This document shows, piece by piece, positions 61,670 through 64,000 of a DNA stretch of 64,000 nucleotides. The notes beneath the pieces were generated by a model. That model had not been told where the DNA came from. It did no database searches and was given only the letters and a program-made list of their open reading frames with translations. This DNA comes from Mucilaginibacter cryoferens (GTDB lineage: Bacteria; Bacteroidota; Bacteroidia; Sphingobacteriales; Sphingobacteriaceae), in the NCBI RefSeq assembly GCF_014205845.1, contig NZ_JACHCR010000011.1, positions 62,001 to 126,000 of the forward strand, in the 5' to 3' direction. Position 1 is the stretch's first letter. Each line of letters begins with the position of its first letter. The position numbers and the translations under genes were made by a program.

Positions 61670-62415
61670 TAGTTTCGGTAATCCTTTCCGGTTAAATTAA
61701 GAAACAGGTCTTCCAGGTTCTGGTGATCATATTCTTCCAGTAGCTTATCCAAATTGCCTTCTCTTACAATTTTGCCATTATCAACCAGGGCTATCTGTTC
61801 GCACAAACCCTCGGCCTCGCTTAACTGGTGCGAGGTATAGATGAGGGTTGTACCCTGTTTGTTGAGTTGTTTTAAATAATCAATTATAGCGTGGCGGGTT
61901 TGCACATCTACGCCAACAGTAGGCTCATCCAAAAACAAAATTTTAGGGTTATGAATAACGCCTATAGCCAGGTTGATACGCCGTTTCATCCCGCCGCTAA
62001 AATTTTGCACGGGTTTGTAGCTTACGTGAGAAAGGCCCAGAATTTCCAATAACTCTTTCGAGCGTTCGGCAATTTGCCTGCGGTTTAAGCCATACCACGC
62101 ACCAAAAAATTCCAGGTTTTCGATGGGGCTTAGTTCCTGGTAAAAAGAAAAATCCTGCGGTACAAAGCCAAACAGCTTATTTACCGCCTTGCTTTTTGTA
62201 CCTATTTTATGGCCCAACAGTTGTATGCTGCCGGTATCGGCAACCAGCAAACCTGTCATCAGGTTCATCAGGGTTGTTTTACCCGCGCCATTGGGGCCAA
62301 ATAAGCCAAAGCGTTCCCCTTCGGCTATTTTTAAGTTCAGCCCATCATAAGTTACCCCAGAATTTCCAGGGTAATGAAAACCCAGGTTTTCGATATGTAC
62401 GGCTAATGAACTCAT
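61669..62415 (-). CDS. ABC transporter ATP-binding protein
   Basis: 248 residues from ATG 62415 (62424 is also possible). Walker A is GPNGAGKTT, signature NFSGGMKRRI, Walker B ILFLDEPTVGVD and the switch His in SHQLSEAE. Similar to drug or lipid exporters of the CcmA/DrrA group. Paired with the permease downstream. It follows the BtrH-like gene with about a 3-bp separation or an overlap, depending on the start. Confidence 0.93.
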   Translation of the reverse strand: MSSLAVHIENLGFHYPGNSGVTYDGLNLKIAEGERFGLFGPNGAGKTTLMNLMTGLLVADTGSIQLLGHKIGTKSKAVNKLFGFVPQDFSFYQELSPIENLEFFGAWYGLNRRQIAERSKELLEILGLSHVSYKPVQNFSGGMKRRINLAIGVIHNPKILFLDEPTVGVDVQTRHAIIDYLKQLNKQGTTLIYTSHQLSEAEGLCEQIALVDNGKIVREGNLDKLLEEYDHQNLEDLFLNLTGKDYRN

Positions 62416-62417
62416 GG

Positions 62418-63428
62418 CTACCATTTAATATTTTTGAGCAAGGTAAAAGCCTTCTTTTCTATATCGGCAATTGCCAACAAATAGTTGCCCATCACATCAA
62501 AATCTTCCTGGCTGCCAATGCGACCTTTGTAAATACCGGCCGCCTGTACTGCGGCTGTACGCCATAGGTCGCCGGCCTGGGTAAACATTTCTGATGCCTG
62601 TAACAGCGTTGCATTAGGCAAATAATCATTAGCCTGCTGTAAAAACGCCGCATAAATATAGCGGAATCCACCACCACCTGTGCCTATCTCTTCCTGCATC
62701 CGCACCAATTGGGCAAGGTATAAACCAGCTGTTTTAAGGCCAAGCTTATCGCGCCAGCGTTTAATTTTATTGCCGGTGTAGCTTATGCCGCTTACACCCG
62801 CGAATGGGCCAGGGATAGAAAGCATATTAAACACATTTTTCTTAATCCCGCTTTTAATAGCAGTCCTGATCTGGTCGTCAGTAATTTCGTTCTGATTTCC
62901 GGGATAGTACAATTGTCCTTTTGGCGCCAACGCCCCTTTGGCAAAACGCACACGCTCCAACTCGTAACTGGTTAGCGTGGTGGCGTGCTCCATAATAGGG
63001 TCACTTATAAGGTAGTTATCACCCTCTTTGCCAAAAACAATAAGGTTATGTGCATTAAAGTGAAAACGGTATTCCTTAGGAAAGTACGATAAATAATAAA
63101 CCCCTACCTGGGCGCCAACAGGCTGCCCGGCGTTTAAACTCTCCATCAAAGCGGCCTCGGCCTTTTCTTTGGAGCTGAATTTTTTTTGCACTACCGGTAT
63201 CCCCAACGATTTGCACGTTCGATTAAATATAAAGCCGGGCATAGAGCGAAAAGCAATTGCCGGCCCGTTATTTATTTTTATTAAAGGCACATATACAAAA
63301 AAAAGCCCGGCGCCAATACCAAAAGCCAAAGGCTCGGTAATTTTACCTTTCGAGATCTTTTTTAATAAATTACTGGTAACCCCCGATTCGCAATGTGCAG
63401 CTTGTCCGTGTTCAAAATCAATCTTCAT
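62418..63428 (-). CDS. BtrH N-terminal/DUF4872 domain protein (possible cysteine acyltransferase)
   Basis: 336 residues from ATG 63428 (a Met two codons earlier is possible). FEHGQAAHCESGVTSNLL carries the candidate catalytic Cys (about 13), NAHNLIVFGKEGDNYLISDP (about 127-146) the candidate His and Asp. This is the N-terminal domain of BtrH, which in butirosin biosynthesis moves an acyl chain from ACP; DUF4872 covers the rest. The C-terminal half is helical. In this operon it could form the ester that links polyene acid to an alcohol (inference). Overlaps the previous gene by 11 bp. Confidence 0.75.
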   Translation of the reverse strand: MKIDFEHGQAAHCESGVTSNLLKKISKGKITEPLAFGIGAGLFFVYVPLIKINNGPAIAFRSMPGFIFNRTCKSLGIPVVQKKFSSKEKAEAALMESLNAGQPVGAQVGVYYLSYFPKEYRFHFNAHNLIVFGKEGDNYLISDPIMEHATTLTSYELERVRFAKGALAPKGQLYYPGNQNEITDDQIRTAIKSGIKKNVFNMLSIPGPFAGVSGISYTGNKIKRWRDKLGLKTAGLYLAQLVRMQEEIGTGGGGFRYIYAAFLQQANDYLPNATLLQASEMFTQAGDLWRTAAVQAAGIYKGRIGSQEDFDVMGNYLLAIADIEKKAFTLLKNIKW

Positions 63429-63825
63429 GCACATCCATACTTTTTAGCTCGTCAACCTTTACATTAAAGGCTTCGGCATATTTCTTTAAATCTTTTTCTG
63501 ATAGCCTATTAAATATATCGGGCTTTAAATGGCGTTTGATCTGCCATTTCCAAAACCCGGTATAATCGGCAACAATGCCCGCATCCATCAGCCTTAACTC
63601 CATAAAAAACAACAGCGGACTGGCCTCTTTATTTAATACCTTCTGCTTGGCTTCGGCAATGCGCCCGTCAATTTCTTTCCTGGCTACATCCAGGGCCGTT
63701 ATTTTTACCTCCCAGCCATCGCTTAGCTGGGTAACGTATTTTCCCTCGCTATCGGTAGCGTAGCAAACCTCCCTGGTTATTTTTCCAAGAGAGCTCAGGT
63801 CCTGGGGTACGTTTTCTTTTTTCAT
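63418..63825 (-). CDS. Unknown protein of the pigment operon
   Basis: 135 residues from ATG 63825 (MKKENVPQDLSSLGK). No signal or membrane segment. A helical C-terminus (LKKYAEAFNVKVDELKSM) and SPLLFFMELRLMDAGIVADYTGFWKW in the middle, cited by landmark. I do not know the family. It sits between the KAS III gene (16-nt gap) and the BtrH-like gene (11-bp overlap), so it belongs to the same pathway. Confidence 0.75.
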   Translation of the reverse strand: MKKENVPQDLSSLGKITREVCYATDSEGKYVTQLSDGWEVKITALDVARKEIDGRIAEAKQKVLNKEASPLLFFMELRLMDAGIVADYTGFWKWQIKRHLKPDIFNRLSEKDLKKYAEAFNVKVDELKSMDVHED

Positions 63826-63841
63826 AACCGGCAATTATCCC

Positions 63842-64000
63842 TTAAACAACAGTAAGCATCGCATACATATACGAAAATCTGGAGCTCTCGGGCACCAGTA
63901 ACAAAATTTTCTCGCCTACTTTTAGTTTACCGCTGTGAAACAACTCGTTTATCATCAGGTAAACCGATGCTGCGCCAACATTCCCTACAGTATACAGGTT
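63842..64000 (-). CDS. Beta-ketoacyl synthase III (DarB-like) C-terminus, cut by window edge
   Basis: 52 residues from the right edge to TAA at 63842. VGNVGAASVYLMINEL holds the GN(V/T)-x-AAS block of KAS III enzymes, with the catalytic Asn, and ends LLLVPESSRFSYMYAMLTVV. This fits DarB, which condenses two beta-keto precursors to cyclohexanedione in dialkylresorcinol and flexirubin biosynthesis, but the rest of the gene is outside the window and the subtype is inferred from its neighbours. Confidence 0.75.
   Translation of the reverse strand, partial: NLYTVGNVGAASVYLMINELFHSGKLKVGEKILLLVPESSRFSYMYAMLTVV

Noticed and set aside
1..64000. tRNA, rRNA, tmRNA or RNase P genes
   Set aside because: No conserved T-loop (GGTTCRANNCC) with matching acceptor arms and no rRNA signature was seen. 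A covariance-model search would be decisive.

Overview
The window is chromosomal DNA from a member of the Bacteroidota, most likely family Sphingobacteriaceae and close to Mucilaginibacter or Pedobacter. This rests on recognised families: GldH next to a RicT/PSP1 protein and HolB, a MoxR-DUF58-BatABCDE operon, a dedicated GlnRS, flexirubin-type pigment genes, and weak Shine-Dalgarno signals with occasional TTG-N19-TAnnTTTG promoters. I saw no rRNA, tRNA, CRISPR array, insertion sequence or prophage. The genus is an inference, not a measurement.

Layout. 1-12.3 kb: a gene cut by the left edge, a small membrane protein, Tex, RpiB, an M28 peptidase, LutB, a RibD/DHFR-like reductase, a HAD phosphatase and a very large SNF2 helicase with two SWIM-like zinc motifs. 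12.5-14.1 kb: IspH followed by a CrtW-type carotenoid ketolase. 14.1-24.4 kb: small secreted and acidic proteins, gldH-ricT-holB, RuvX, an acetyltransferase, an S9 peptidase, ribosomal protein L19, a phytase-like esterase-domain protein and a DoxX-like membrane protein. 24.8-33.7 kb: moxR, DUF58 and bat genes, split between batC and batD by about 480 bp holding three consecutive palindromic repeats. 34.1-35.05 kb: a membrane protein with a winged-helix regulator. 35.5-38.2 kb: an unrecognised very basic protein, RtcB and the release-factor homologue PrfH in a tight run. 38.4-46.9 kb: PfkA, a DsbD divided over two genes, BirA, RsfS, FtsH, LutC and a metallophosphoesterase. 47.1-49.9 kb: a small protein with a CPPVCP tail, a membrane protein, and a sensor kinase/response regulator pair. 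50-57.8 kb: radical SAM protein, DUF2809, zinc-ribbon protein, Nif3, TM2 protein, GlnRS, an amidase and a serine hydrolase. 57.85-64 kb: part of a leftward polyketide pigment operon (KAS III, unknown, BtrH-like protein, ABC exporter, ACP, a KS and a KS-like partner without the active cysteine), best explained as a flexirubin or dialkylresorcinol/aryl-polyene cluster continuing beyond the right edge.

How it fits together. The most interesting unit is the basic protein-RtcB-PrfH run. RtcB-PrfH pairs are known as a ribosome rescue and RNA repair module: PrfH is proposed to release peptide from ribosomes with a broken decoding centre and RtcB to reseal the RNA. The first gene here, which I do not recognise, is a candidate third component. 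Two pigment routes are represented: carotenoid (IspH supplies isoprenoid precursors, CrtW oxidises the ring) and polyene/flexirubin. Intergenic spaces carry several families of short inverted or low-complexity repeats, some recurring within the window.
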